Shown here: positions 26,799 through 36,313 of the stretch, in pieces
How positions within the stretch are numbered: position 1 is the stretch's first letter
How the letters are laid out: each line of letters opens with the position of its first letter
Assembly (NCBI RefSeq): GCF_026723865.1
Contig: NZ_CP113529.1
Span: forward strand, 1,178,001 to 1,242,000
DNA length: 64,000 nucleotides
Source of the DNA: Mycobacterium sp. Aquia_216
GTDB taxonomy: Bacteria; Actinomycetota; Actinomycetes; Mycobacteriales; Mycobacteriaceae
Direction of reading: 5' to 3'
Notes under the pieces: model-generated
What the model was told of the DNA's origin: nothing
The model's input: the letters and a program-made list of their open reading frames with translations, nothing else
Database searches by the model: none
Program-made: the position numbers and the translations under genes

Positions 26799-27434
26799 GT
26801 GGTGCTGCCGTGTCTGAACGAGGAAGAGTCGCTGCCGGCGGTGCTGGCGGCCATTCCGGCCGGCTATCGAGCCCTGGTGGTGGACAACAACAGCACCGAT
26901 GACACCGCCGGCGTCGCCGCTCGGCACGGCGCTGATGTCGTCGCCGAACCGCGGCCCGGATACGGGGCGGCGGTGCACGCCGGTGTGGTCGCCGCGACGA
27001 CTCCGATCGTGGCGGTCATCGACGCCGACGGTTCGATGGATGCCGGCGACCTGCCGCGGCTGGTCGCCGCGCTCGGGCAGGATGCGGATCTGGTGATCGG
27101 CCGGCGCCGGCCAGTCGCGGGGCTGCACTGGCCGTGGGTCGCGCGGGTGGGCACCGTCGTGATGAGCTGGCGGCTGCGCACTCGCCACGGCCTGCCGGTT
27201 CACGACATCGCGCCGATGCGGGTCGCCCGCCGGGAAGCGCTGCTGGGTCTCGGCATCGTCGATCGGCGGTCGGGGTATCCGCTGGAACTGCTGGTGCGCG
27301 CCGCCGCCGCGGGCTGGCGCGTGGTCGAGTTCGACGTCAGCTACGGTCCCCGCACCGGGGGCAAGTCCAAGGTCAGCGGTTCGCTGCGGGGCAGCGTGAC
27401 CGCGATCCTGGACTTCTGGAAAGTGATCTCGTGA
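26799..27434 (+). CDS. GT2 glycosyltransferase, polyprenyl-phosphate mannose/glucose synthase type (Rv0539-like)
   Basis: The roughly 211-residue protein is a GT-A enzyme: VVLPCLNEEESLPAVL, VVDNNSTDDT, EPRPGYGAAV and the metal-binding VIDADGSMDAGDL. It should transfer a sugar from a nucleotide donor to polyprenyl phosphate in the cytoplasm; it has no membrane segment. The start is not settled. GTG 26799 gives a length close to Rv0539 but begins in the first strand; a CTG at 26754 overlapping the upstream stop (CTGA) would give a fuller N-terminus. Its gene overlaps the CofC-like gene downstream and follows the Thr/Pro-repeat protein. Confidence 0.82.
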   Translation: MVLPCLNEEESLPAVLAAIPAGYRALVVDNNSTDDTAGVAARHGADVVAEPRPGYGAAVHAGVVAATTPIVAVIDADGSMDAGDLPRLVAALGQDADLVIGRRRPVAGLHWPWVARVGTVVMSWRLRTRHGLPVHDIAPMRVARREALLGLGIVDRRSGYPLELLVRAAAAGWRVVEFDVSYGPRTGGKSKVSGSLRGSVTAILDFWKVIS

Positions 27435-28093
27435 TGAACCTGCCGGTGACGCTGCTGGTGGTCGCCAAAGCGCCGGAGCCCGGCCGGGCCAAGACGCGGC
27501 TCGCCGCCACGGTCGGCGATCGGCTCGCGGCCGAGATCGCCGCCGCGGCCTTGCTGGACACCCTCGATGCGGTGGCGGCCGCCCCGGTGGCCTCGCGGGT
27601 CGTGGCGTTGACCGGCGAGCTGAATGCGGCCGCCGGTGCGATGCAGATCCGCCAGCGGCTCGCGTCGTTCACCGTGATCGAGCAACGGGGCGACGGCTTC
27701 GCGGACCGGCTCGTCAATGCCCACGCCGACGCGGCCGAGGGCTTTCCGGTGCTGCAAATCGGCATGGACACTCCGCAGGTGACCGCCGACCTGCTGGCCG
27801 ACTGCGCGGGCCGGCTATTGCTGGCGCCGGCCGTACTCGGGCCGGCCGTCGACGGTGGCTGGTGGATATTCGGCGTGCAGCACCCGGCGATGGCTCAATG
27901 CCTGCGGACCGTGCCGATGTCTCAACCCGGCACCGGGAAACTGACCTGGAAAGCGCTGCACGACAACGGTATTGACGCTGTCTCGGTAGCGCGGCTGAGC
28001 GACTTCGACGTCGTCGACGACGTCGCCGCGGTGCGAGCGGCCTGCGGGCCCGACAGCCGCTTCGCGCGCGTCACCCGCGCGGCGGGACTGTAG
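27431..28093 (+). CDS. CofC/GT-A-like nucleotidyltransferase-fold protein, DUF2064 (Rv0540-like)
   Basis: The 220-residue protein has the DUF2064 signatures VAKAPEPGRAKTRLAA, QIGMDTPQV and DGGWWIFGV, found in proteins related to CofC and glycosyltransferase-A folds. These motifs suggest nucleotide or nucleotide-sugar binding, with no known substrate. GTG 27431 has GGAAAG 7 nt upstream and overlaps the GT2 stop; an ATG one codon later is also possible. It forms a pair with the GT2 gene, conserved in mycobacteria, so a shared sugar-transfer pathway is likely. Confidence 0.82.
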   Translation: MMNLPVTLLVVAKAPEPGRAKTRLAATVGDRLAAEIAAAALLDTLDAVAAAPVASRVVALTGELNAAAGAMQIRQRLASFTVIEQRGDGFADRLVNAHADAAEGFPVLQIGMDTPQVTADLLADCAGRLLLAPAVLGPAVDGGWWIFGVQHPAMAQCLRTVPMSQPGTGKLTWKALHDNGIDAVSVARLSDFDVVDDVAAVRAACGPDSRFARVTRAAGL

Positions 28094-28099
28094 CCGTCG

Positions 28100-28157
28100 T
28101 CGAGTGTGCGCCCAGGGTGACCCGCACGCACACTCTGCGTCGTCGTCGCACACTCGA
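28100..28157. repeat. REP-like hairpin element between convergent genes
   Basis: Arms TCGAGTGTGCG and CGCACACTCGA are perfect 11-bp complements at the two ends. A second copy of CGCACACTC at 28127-28135 can pair with the same left arm, so two alternative hairpins are possible. The element fills the gap between the converging CofC-like and APC permease genes and could end transcription from both sides. I suspect it is a dispersed mycobacterial intergenic element but could not search for copies; I saw none elsewhere in the window. Confidence 0.65.
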
Positions 28158-28167
28158 TGCGCGAAGC

Positions 28168-29421
28168 TCAGGCGCGGCGGCGCAGCACCGCGGCGCGCCC
28201 GGCGATCCCGACGGCGAACACCGCCAGCCCCGCGACCGCCGACTCCCACGGCAAGGTGGCGACCAGCAGCAGGCACCCGGCCAGGCCGACGACATTGCAC
28301 ACGCGCCGTGCCACAGCAGAAGCGGGCAACGTGATGGCAGCGGCGTTGGCGATCGCGTAGTAGATCAGCACTCCGAACGACGAAAAGCCGATCACCCCAC
28401 GCAAATCGACGGCGCTCACCAGGACGCAGACCACCACGCCGATCGCGATCTCGGCATGGTGGGGCACCCGGTGAACCGGGTGAACAGCCGCAAGCCAGCC
28501 CGGCAGATCCCGATGCCGGGCCATCGCCAGCACGGTGCGCCCGAGCCCGGCGACCAGGGCCAGCAGTGCACCAAGGCTGGCCAGCACGGCCCCGACGGCG
28601 ATCACCGGGACCAGTGCCGGAGCGCCGGCGGCGCGGACCGCCTCGGCCAGTGGCGCAGCGGCACTCGCGAGGCGGTCGGGTCCCGCCGCCAACAGCGCGG
28701 AAGCCCCGACAACCAGATAGATCACCACGGCGATCGCCAGGGCAACGGTGATCGCCCGGCGGATGGTGCGGGCGGGGTCGCGGACCTCTTCGCCCATCGT
28801 CGCGATCCGCGCATACCCGGCGAACGCGAAAAACAGCAGTCCCGCCGACTGCAGCACCCCGTAGCCGGAGCCGGTGAACCAGCCGCCGCTCAGATGCGAC
28901 GGGTTCGGCTTGCTCACCGCGATGCCGATCACCACGGTCGCCAATGCGATCATGGTGCACATCAACAGAATTCGGGCCAGTACCGCGGTCTTGGTGACTC
29001 CGCGGTAGTTGAACGCGGTCAGCAGGACCACGGCAGCGACCCCGACGACCCGCTGCACCCACACCTCCGCCGCGGGAACAGCGTAGGCAGCGACGGTGAG
29101 GGCCATTGCCGCACACGACGCGGTCTTGCCGATCACGAATCCCCACCCGGCGACGAAGCCCCACCACGGTCCGAGGCGAACACGGCCGTAGATATACGTT
29201 CCGCCCGACGTCGGATACACCGCGGCCAGTTGCGCGGACGAGGTGGCGTTGCAGTAAGCGATCGCCGCGGCCAGCCCCAGCCCGATCAGCAGGCCCGCGC
29301 CGGCCGCCCGGGCGGCCGGGCCGAACGCGGAGAACACCCCGGCGCCGATCATCGAACCCAACCCAATGACGACCGCGTCGGTCGTCGTGAGCCGGCGCGC
29401 AAGCTCGGGTTGGTCCTCCAT
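28168..29421 (-). CDS. APC-family amino acid permease
   Basis: The 417-residue protein has about twelve membrane helices and the APC first-helix motif AVVIGLGSMIGAGVFSAFG, followed by CNATSSAQLAAVYPTSGGTY. It should import amino acids or related amines. ATG 29421 follows AGGTGG; GTG two codons upstream directly abuts the upstream gene's stop. It is read from the same strand as the Rv0541c-like gene with almost no gap, so they are co-transcribed. I do not know an M. tuberculosis gene at this position, so it appears to be an accessory insertion between Rv0540 and Rv0541c. Confidence 0.85.
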   Translation of the reverse strand: MEDQPELARRLTTTDAVVIGLGSMIGAGVFSAFGPAARAAGAGLLIGLGLAAAIAYCNATSSAQLAAVYPTSGGTYIYGRVRLGPWWGFVAGWGFVIGKTASCAAMALTVAAYAVPAAEVWVQRVVGVAAVVLLTAFNYRGVTKTAVLARILLMCTMIALATVVIGIAVSKPNPSHLSGGWFTGSGYGVLQSAGLLFFAFAGYARIATMGEEVRDPARTIRRAITVALAIAVVIYLVVGASALLAAGPDRLASAAAPLAEAVRAAGAPALVPVIAVGAVLASLGALLALVAGLGRTVLAMARHRDLPGWLAAVHPVHRVPHHAEIAIGVVVCVLVSAVDLRGVIGFSSFGVLIYYAIANAAAITLPASAVARRVCNVVGLAGCLLLVATLPWESAVAGLAVFAVGIAGRAAVLRRRA

Positions 29422-29427
29422 GTCCAC

Positions 29428-30786
29428 CTACCAGTGGGTGACCATGACCGTGTTGACCAGCAACGCGCCGGCGGCGTTGACCCCCAGCCACAGCCGGTGC
29501 GACCGCACCGGCAGCAGCGCGGGTGCGGCGGTTAGCCAGATCGTGAACGGTAGCCAGATCCGTTCCACCTCGGCCTTACTCAGCATGCTTAGGTCGGCGC
29601 AGGCGATCGCGGCCAGCATGGCCAACAAGGGCAACTGGAACCCCGAGCGGCGGCGGACGGCGGCGACGTCGAACGCCCTGGTGATTCCCGCAACGCTGCC
29701 CAACCCGATCGCGCACACCACACACGCCAGGTTGGCCCACCACCAATACTGGAATGGCCGGTAATTGGCGATCGCGTTACCCTGCCAATAGCGTTGCTGC
29801 ACAAGCGTATAGCCATCGAACCAGCAGAATCCGGCGGCGGCGAAGATCACGGCCATCGCTATCGCGGTCACAGCGGCGGGGCCCAGTGCCCGTAGCGCCG
29901 CGGAGGCGCCGGTGGCCGAAATCAACACCGCCGCGGCGGGAAGGCCCAGCAACAGCAGACCGTAGCTCAGAAAGACGCCCCAGCCGAGCAGCAGCCCGGC
30001 GGCGGCCGCGATCAGCGTGGGAAACCGAACCCGGCCGTGCACCGCCACGGCCAACAGGGCGATACCCCACGCGGCGACGCCGGCGAAGTAGCCGTCGGCC
30101 GAGACGGCCACCCAGATCGCCGTCGGCGCTATCGCGACGAACGGGGCGGCCAGCCGCGCGGTGCGCTCGTCGGACAACGCGCGGATGGCGATCACCATGG
30201 CCGCCGCCGCGCTGGAGCCGACCAGCAGGCACAGCAGGCCCGCCCACGCGCCGCCGTGCAGGCCGAGCCGGTCCAGCCAGACGAAAGTCAACAGCGCGCC
30301 CGGCGGATGCCCCGAAACGTGGGTGACCCAGGAGTTGGGCTGGTAGTCGAGAATCCGGCCGGAAAACGTACGCACCGCCGCTGGGATATCGGTGATGCCG
30401 GGCACCTGGGTCACGTATTCGTCCCGGGTGGTCAACCGGCCCGCGAACCCGCGCTGCCAACCGTCGATCATCGCCAGCGCGAACGCCCACCCGCAGGCCA
30501 CAAACCAGGTGCACAGCGTCAAGGTCAGCCACGAAAGACGTTGCGCTACAACAGGTCCCCACGCCACAGCGGCGACGGCGAGCAGAATCGCCGGCCCCGT
30601 TCCCCAGCTGGCGTGGATCTCCCAGGTGCCGAACAACGGGGCCGCTTGTTCGTGTGTGGCAAATCGCTGCGGTCCGATGTCGAGGCGCGGCCTGATTCCC
30701 CAATCGAGCGACGGCAACACGACCGCGGCCGCCACCAGGACAGCGCCGGCCGCAACGGCCGCCATCTCCCGGCGTGCGATGTTCAC
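29428..30786 (-). CDS. integral membrane protein, possible GT-C-type (Rv0541c-like)
   Basis: The 452-residue protein has roughly eleven hydrophobic helices. A large loop after the first helix contains WGTGPAIL, and a later HVSGHPPGALLTFVWL resembles the extracytoplasmic loop of GT-C sugar transferases that use polyprenyl-phosphate donors. That resemblance is weak and not proof. The start is GTG 30786, 11 nt after menE. The gene is on the same strand as menE and the permease. The GT2 and CofC-like genes lie on the other strand close by, which makes a glycan-related role plausible. Confidence 0.72.
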   Translation of the reverse strand: MNIARREMAAVAAGAVLVAAAVVLPSLDWGIRPRLDIGPQRFATHEQAAPLFGTWEIHASWGTGPAILLAVAAVAWGPVVAQRLSWLTLTLCTWFVACGWAFALAMIDGWQRGFAGRLTTRDEYVTQVPGITDIPAAVRTFSGRILDYQPNSWVTHVSGHPPGALLTFVWLDRLGLHGGAWAGLLCLLVGSSAAAAMVIAIRALSDERTARLAAPFVAIAPTAIWVAVSADGYFAGVAAWGIALLAVAVHGRVRFPTLIAAAAGLLLGWGVFLSYGLLLLGLPAAAVLISATGASAALRALGPAAVTAIAMAVIFAAAGFCWFDGYTLVQQRYWQGNAIANYRPFQYWWWANLACVVCAIGLGSVAGITRAFDVAAVRRRSGFQLPLLAMLAAIACADLSMLSKAEVERIWLPFTIWLTAAPALLPVRSHRLWLGVNAAGALLVNTVMVTHW

Positions 30787-30797
30787 GGTCGACCAGC

Positions 30798-31895
30798 CTA
30801 TTGACCGGCGGCGAATCGGCGTACCAACGCGCTCCGGTCGACCTTGCCGATGCCGCGGCGCGGCAGCGCATCGACGATGTGCAGCTCGCGTGGCGCGGCG
30901 GTGCCGTCCAGCGTCTGGGCCACGTGTGTCCGCAGCGCGTCCAGCGTCGGCGCCCCGAAACCGTCACGCACCACGATCGCCGTGACCACCCGCTGCCCCA
31001 ATCGGTCGTCGGTGAGTCCGAATACCGCGCAGTCGCCGATGGCGGGGTGGGTGCACAACGCGGCCTCCACCCGCTGTGGCAGCACCGTCAGCCCGCCGGT
31101 GCTGATCGCGTCGTCGGCGCGGCCCAGCACGGTCAGCACGCCGGACTCGTCGATGGTGCCCAGGTCGTCGGTGCGGAACCAGCCCGATTCGGCGAACGGG
31201 TCGGGGTCAACCGGATTGCGATAGCCCTTGGCCAGCGTCGGGCCGCCGATCTCGATGCGGCCATCGGCCCGCACCCGCAACCGCACACCGTCCAGCGCGA
31301 CACCGTCGTAGACGCAACCCCCCGCGGTCTCGCTCATGCCGTAGGTACGGACCACGGCGATCCCGGCGGCCGCCGCGGCGTGCAGCACCGGCCGTGGAGC
31401 CGGCCCACCGCCGAGTAGTACAGCGTCCAATTCGGCCAGTGCGGCCGCGGCCGCCGGATCGGTGAGCGCCTTGGCCAGTTGAGCCGCGACCAGCGCCGTG
31501 TATTGTCGGCCGGCCCCTAATCTGCTTACCGCGCCGGGCAATTCGGCGACGTCGAATCCGGACGAGACGTCTAGCTCGACGGGCTCGGAACCGGCGAGCA
31601 CGCTGCGCACCAGCACCTGGATTCCGGCGATATGATGCGGCGGCAAGGCCAGCAGCCAACGGCCCGGTCCGCCGAGGCGGTGATGCGTTGCGGCCGCACT
31701 GGCGGCCAGTGCCGCGGCGGTGAGCAAAGCGCCCTTGGGCGCTCCGGTGGTTCCCGATGTCGTCGCAACCAAAGCCACGTCGTCGTCGATGGTTTCGCCG
31801 ACGCGCAAGGCGTCCAGATCGGCGTCGCAACCCGGTTGCGCCGCAACGAAGGCCGCATCACGACCAGCCAGCACCCGTTCCAGGGCGGGCAGCAT
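30798..31895 (-). CDS. menE: o-succinylbenzoate--CoA ligase
   Basis: The 365-residue adenylate-forming enzyme activates o-succinylbenzoate to its CoA ester before MenB closes the ring. Motifs: ATTSGTTGAPKGAL (P-loop), YGMSETAGG, and GWFRTDDLG; DRSALVRR is near the C-terminal Lys. It is shorter than most acyl-CoA synthetases, as expected for actinobacterial MenE. ATG 31895 is the first usual start after a stop at 31959, but family members often have about 15 residues more (the frame upstream reads VLRALRLTPGS), so a non-standard start further up is possible. Neighbours menB, pitA and the DUF3349 gene share its strand. Confidence 0.92.
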   Translation of the reverse strand: MLPALERVLAGRDAAFVAAQPGCDADLDALRVGETIDDDVALVATTSGTTGAPKGALLTAAALAASAAATHHRLGGPGRWLLALPPHHIAGIQVLVRSVLAGSEPVELDVSSGFDVAELPGAVSRLGAGRQYTALVAAQLAKALTDPAAAAALAELDAVLLGGGPAPRPVLHAAAAAGIAVVRTYGMSETAGGCVYDGVALDGVRLRVRADGRIEIGGPTLAKGYRNPVDPDPFAESGWFRTDDLGTIDESGVLTVLGRADDAISTGGLTVLPQRVEAALCTHPAIGDCAVFGLTDDRLGQRVVTAIVVRDGFGAPTLDALRTHVAQTLDGTAAPRELHIVDALPRRGIGKVDRSALVRRFAAGQ

Positions 31896-31942
31896 CGTTG
31901 CCGCGGCGGAACCGGGCGTGAGGCGCAGCGCTCGTAGAACAG

Positions 31943-32269
31943 CTATCCGTGGGCCCCATTACCGGGCTGTCCGTCGCGCTCGTCGTCGTGCGGATCGTCG
32001 AGGGGCCAGCCTTGGGCGGCCAACCGGTCACGCACCCGCTCGATGTCCGTTTCGGACGGCAGCTCATCGGTGAGCTTGCTGATCAGCACGCCGATGTCGA
32101 TCTTGTCGAAGTCCCCGCGCTCCATCAGCGCATTGGCGACGAGCTTCACCTCGTCGTTGGACAATCGGTTGGCCAGCAGGGCCAGCAGGGCGAAGGTGTC
32201 GGTCGGCGGGATGCCTTCCGGATAACCCGCACGCAACCACGAGACAACCGAGGTGAGGAATCGGTTCAC
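31943..32269 (-). CDS. DUF3349 protein (Rv0543c-like)
   Basis: The 108-residue helical protein begins with FLTSVVSWLRAGYPEGIPPTD and contains LLALLANRLSNDEVKLVANAL, the DUF3349 pattern; an NMR structure of a mycobacterial member shows a small helical bundle. The acidic/Gly tail (DDERDGQPGNGAHG) looks disordered. The start is GTG 32269. It lies between the Rv0544c-like membrane gene and menE on the same strand. Its function is unknown. Confidence 0.82.
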   Translation of the reverse strand: MNRFLTSVVSWLRAGYPEGIPPTDTFALLALLANRLSNDEVKLVANALMERGDFDKIDIGVLISKLTDELPSETDIERVRDRLAAQGWPLDDPHDDERDGQPGNGAHG

Positions 32270-32321
32270 TTAAATCAACTCCGCCCGGGGGCTCGGTAGT
32301 TCGGTGGACGACGATTCGATG

Positions 32322-32612
32322 CTACTTAAGCTTGGCCCCCAGGAACGGATACCCAGTGTGATGCGCAATGAAATCGCGCGCGATGAACAGCACACCGATG
32401 ACGATCACGGCGACAACCAGCCCGTAGATCACCCAGGCGAGGCCGGATAGCACCGGATTCTTCTCGCCGCCGCTGGCGGTATCTCCCGCGCCCACCGCTT
32501 GCAGCCGGATCCCGACGGCGAACAGCCCCGGCAGGAAAGCGCCGGCCAGCATGCTGAAAAGCAGGATCTTCAGGGTGGCCTCGTAGTTGAACCACTCGCT
32601 CAGTTGACTCAT
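32322..32612 (-). CDS. small membrane protein (Rv0544c-like)
   Basis: This 96-residue protein has two hydrophobic helices, about residues 15-36 (KILLFSMLAGAFLPGLFAVG) and 58-82 (LAWVIYGLVVAVIVIGVLFI). Its ATG overlaps the pitA stop (ATGA), so it is translationally coupled to the phosphate transporter and may be an accessory subunit; no experiment supports this that I know of. No enzymatic motif is visible. Confidence 0.82.
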   Translation of the reverse strand: MSQLSEWFNYEATLKILLFSMLAGAFLPGLFAVGIRLQAVGAGDTASGGEKNPVLSGLAWVIYGLVVAVIVIGVLFIARDFIAHHTGYPFLGAKLK

Positions 32613-33829
32613 CAGAGGTTCCCCACGCTCACGTCGTCGGAGCCGGACGAGGCGCCTACTTTGGCGCTTCCGCTGGGCGGCTTATCGGAGTCGTCGAGAC
32701 CGGCGGTCAGGTCGCCTTCCCACTCGGCGTTGACGTTGTTGTGGTCGACCTTGTTCTTGCGCGACCGCACATAGATCACGGCAGAGACGGCGACCAGCAG
32801 GCCGAAGCCGACGACGGCGCCGGGGTATCCGCCGATGAAGTGGACGATCCAGTAGGTGACCGCCCCGACCAGTCCGGCCAACGGCAGCGTCACCAGCCAT
32901 GCCACCGCCATGCGGCCGGCCACACCCCAGCGCACCTCGCCGCCGGGCTTACCCAGCCCGCTGCCCATCACCGAGCCGGTGCAGACCTGGGTGGTCGACA
33001 GTGCGTAGCCGAAGTGAGCTGACAGCAAAATGACTGCGGCCGAGGATGATTCGGCAGCCATGCCTTGCGGCGACGTGATTTCGACGAGTCCCTTGCCCAG
33101 GGTGCGAATGATCCGCCAGCCGCCGAGGTAGGTGCCCGTGGCCATCGCCAGGGCGCAGGCCACGATGACCCACAGCGGCGGGACCGCGGCGCTCTTGCTG
33201 ACCGAGCCGTAGGACATCAGCGCCAGGAAGATGATGCCCATCGTCTTCTGCGCGTCGTTGGTGCCGTGCGCCAGCGAGACCAGCGACGCCGAGCCGATCT
33301 GGCCGCGCCGGAACCCGGCTTCGGTGCGCTCCTGCTGCAGGCCGCGGGTGATCCGGAAGACCGCCCAGGTCGCGACGGCGCCGACGAAGAGGGCCAGGAA
33401 CACCGACACGATGGCCGGGATGATCGCCTTGGACATCACGCCTGACCAGATCACCCCATGCGCGCCGACGGCCGCGATCGTGGCACCGACGATGCCCCCG
33501 ATCAGGGCGTGCGAGGAACTGGAGGGGATGCCGAGGAGCCAGGTCAGCAGGTTCCAGACGACGCCGCCGACCAGCCCGGCGAACACCAGCTCCAGCGACA
33601 CGATGCTGGAATCGATGAGGCCCTTGGCGATCGTTGCCGCGACCGTGGTCGACAAGAAGGCGCCCAACAGGTTGAGCGCAGCGGAGAGCGCGACGGCTGT
33701 TTTGGGCTTCAGCGCGCCGCTGGCTATGGAGGTCGCCATGGCGTTCGCGGTGTCGTGGAAGCCGTTGGTGAAATCGAAAGCCAATGCCGTTACTACGACA
33801 ATGATCAAGAGGAACAGTTGTATGTCCAC
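32612..33829 (-). CDS. pitA: low-affinity inorganic phosphate transporter PitA
   Basis: The 405-residue PiT-family protein imports phosphate (as metal phosphate) with protons. The two inverted-repeat signatures are FDFTNGFHDTANAMATS near the N-terminus and AHGTNDAQKTMG in the second half. About ten helices are visible, with a charged cytoplasmic C-tail. The start is GTG. A small membrane protein overlaps its stop. It is transcribed away from no close neighbour: about 100 bp separate it from the glyoxalase-like gene, leaving room for its promoter. Confidence 0.93.
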   Translation of the reverse strand: MDIQLFLLIIVVVTALAFDFTNGFHDTANAMATSIASGALKPKTAVALSAALNLLGAFLSTTVAATIAKGLIDSSIVSLELVFAGLVGGVVWNLLTWLLGIPSSSSHALIGGIVGATIAAVGAHGVIWSGVMSKAIIPAIVSVFLALFVGAVATWAVFRITRGLQQERTEAGFRRGQIGSASLVSLAHGTNDAQKTMGIIFLALMSYGSVSKSAAVPPLWVIVACALAMATGTYLGGWRIIRTLGKGLVEITSPQGMAAESSSAAVILLSAHFGYALSTTQVCTGSVMGSGLGKPGGEVRWGVAGRMAVAWLVTLPLAGLVGAVTYWIVHFIGGYPGAVVGFGLLVAVSAVIYVRSRKNKVDHNNVNAEWEGDLTAGLDDSDKPPSGSAKVGASSGSDDVSVGNL

Positions 33830-33926
33830 AGCGCCTGATTCTGATGGTTGGGGAATTAAATTGTCGAATGCTCGCGGAACGTAATCGCAGGTATATCTCG
33901 ACTAGTCGCCAGATGTTACCTGTCAG

Positions 33927-34334
33927 TTAACCGGACGTTCCCTGCTGTTCACCTCGGGTGTCGCGGCGTAAGGGGTGGTCTCCGGGGACCTCGACGAAGA
34001 TCAGCGTGATGCCATCCGGATCGGTCACCTGCATCTCTTTCAAGCCCCACGGTTCGCGACGCGCCTCGCGGGCAATCGGCACTCCGCGGCCCGTCAGTTC
34101 GGCCTGGGTTGCCTCGATGTCGCGGACCTGCAGCCACAGCGCACCGGGGAAGGGCCCCCGGGAATCGTCGGTGTCGCTCCAGCCGGCCAGTTCCAGCAAA
34201 GACTGGCCCGCGAAAAAGACTGTGCCCGCGCCATAGTCGCGGTAGATGGCCAGGCCGATTTCGTCGCGGTAGAACGCTAGCGACCGCTGATAGTCAGCCG
34301 GCCGAAGCAGCATCCGGCTGAACAGGATCTCCAT
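33927..34334 (-). CDS. glyoxalase/VOC-family protein (Rv0546c-like)
   Basis: The 135-residue protein is a vicinal-oxygen-chelate fold member: LFSRMLLRPADYQRSLAFY at the first module and IEATQAELTGRGVPI, then VTDPDGITLIFVEVPG at the second. Such proteins are metal-dependent lyases, dioxygenases or resistance proteins. His and Glu metal ligands are only partly apparent (FVEVPG supplies a Glu), so activity is uncertain. It stands alone between pitA and the SDR gene on the same strand. Confidence 0.8.
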   Translation of the reverse strand: MEILFSRMLLRPADYQRSLAFYRDEIGLAIYRDYGAGTVFFAGQSLLELAGWSDTDDSRGPFPGALWLQVRDIEATQAELTGRGVPIAREARREPWGLKEMQVTDPDGITLIFVEVPGDHPLRRDTRGEQQGTSG

Positions 34335-34389
34335 AGCTCGTGTCTATCACGTTGGTCTCGGGTCGCCCCGCCCGAGGCGACGGCCCGGC

Positions 34390-35286
34390 TCAGCTGCCGG
34401 GTTCGCGGCTGGGTTGGAGGTTCTGGCGCTGCATGATCGTGTTCACCACGCGCGGGCCGACGATGTCCAGCGCCCTGGCGGCGATCGCCATCCGCGGCGC
34501 GATCCGCACCGGCCGGGTGCGGGCCGCGGTAACCATCCATTCGGCGGCTTCCTCGGGTGTCAGCGCGGGCAATCCGTCATAGGCCTTGGTGGGAGCGATC
34601 ATCGGGGTGGCCACCAGCGGGTAGTAGAGCAGCGTCGAGTGCACGCCCAGTGGCCCCCACTCGGTTTCGGCGATGCGGCTCGCCGCCGACAGGGCGGCCT
34701 TCGACGCGTTGTAGACGGCGAACAGCGGCGCGGCTTCCGACAACACTCCCCAGGTGGAGACGTTGATGATGTGGCCGTCGCCGCGCTGCAGCATTCCCGG
34801 CGCGAGCCCGCGCATCAGCCGCAGCGGCGCGTAGTAGTTGAGCACCATGGTCCGATCGACGTCGTGCCAGCGCTGCAGCGACTCGGCCAGCGGCCGGCGG
34901 ATGGACCGGCCGGCATTGTTGATCAAGATGTCGACCCCGTCGAGGCGGTTTTCGACCTCGGCGACCAGGGCGTCCACGGCGTCCATGTCCGAGACGTCGC
35001 ACGCGATCGACAGGGCCGTTCCGCCCGCCGACGTGATCCGGTCCGCCAGCGCGTCGAGACGTTCTTGGCGGCGGGCGACGACCACCACGGTGGCGCCGCG
35101 GCCGGCCAACTGTTCGGCCGCGGCCTCGCCGATTCCCGAGGATGCCCCGGTCAGCAGGATCCGCTTCCCCTCCAGGTCGATCGGCTTGATGGCGGGCCGG
35201 TTGACGAGCACTTGCGGCGAGATGGGCGGCCGCATGCTGGCCAGCACGATCTGGTCGGCGAACCGGCGAAGCGGACTCTTGCTCAC
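34390..35286 (-). CDS. short-chain dehydrogenase/reductase (Rv0547c-like)
   Basis: The 298-residue SDR has the NAD(P) motif LLTGASSGIGEAAAE, the NNAG motif LINNAGRS, and the catalytic YNASK with a preceding Ser in INVSTWG. About 35 extra N-terminal residues (MRPPISPQVLVNRPAIKPID) precede the Rossmann fold. The Rv0547c family is conserved beside menB in mycobacteria; the substrate is unknown. The GTG start lies at the end of a region without other genes, about 110 bp from menB. Confidence 0.86.
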   Translation of the reverse strand: MSKSPLRRFADQIVLASMRPPISPQVLVNRPAIKPIDLEGKRILLTGASSGIGEAAAEQLAGRGATVVVVARRQERLDALADRITSAGGTALSIACDVSDMDAVDALVAEVENRLDGVDILINNAGRSIRRPLAESLQRWHDVDRTMVLNYYAPLRLMRGLAPGMLQRGDGHIINVSTWGVLSEAAPLFAVYNASKAALSAASRIAETEWGPLGVHSTLLYYPLVATPMIAPTKAYDGLPALTPEEAAEWMVTAARTRPVRIAPRMAIAARALDIVGPRVVNTIMQRQNLQPSREPGS

Positions 35287-35397
35287 AGGCCCGAAGTCTA
35301 GTTTCGCGAGCCTGTAACCCTGCAGCCCGCTACTCGAACTTCCGCCGCAGCTTTACAGTCTCGATGGGCTCGGCCCCGGAAGTCGATGGGCGCGGCC

Positions 35398-36300
<903 letters not shown>

Positions 36301-36313
36301 GGCTGTTCAGCTC

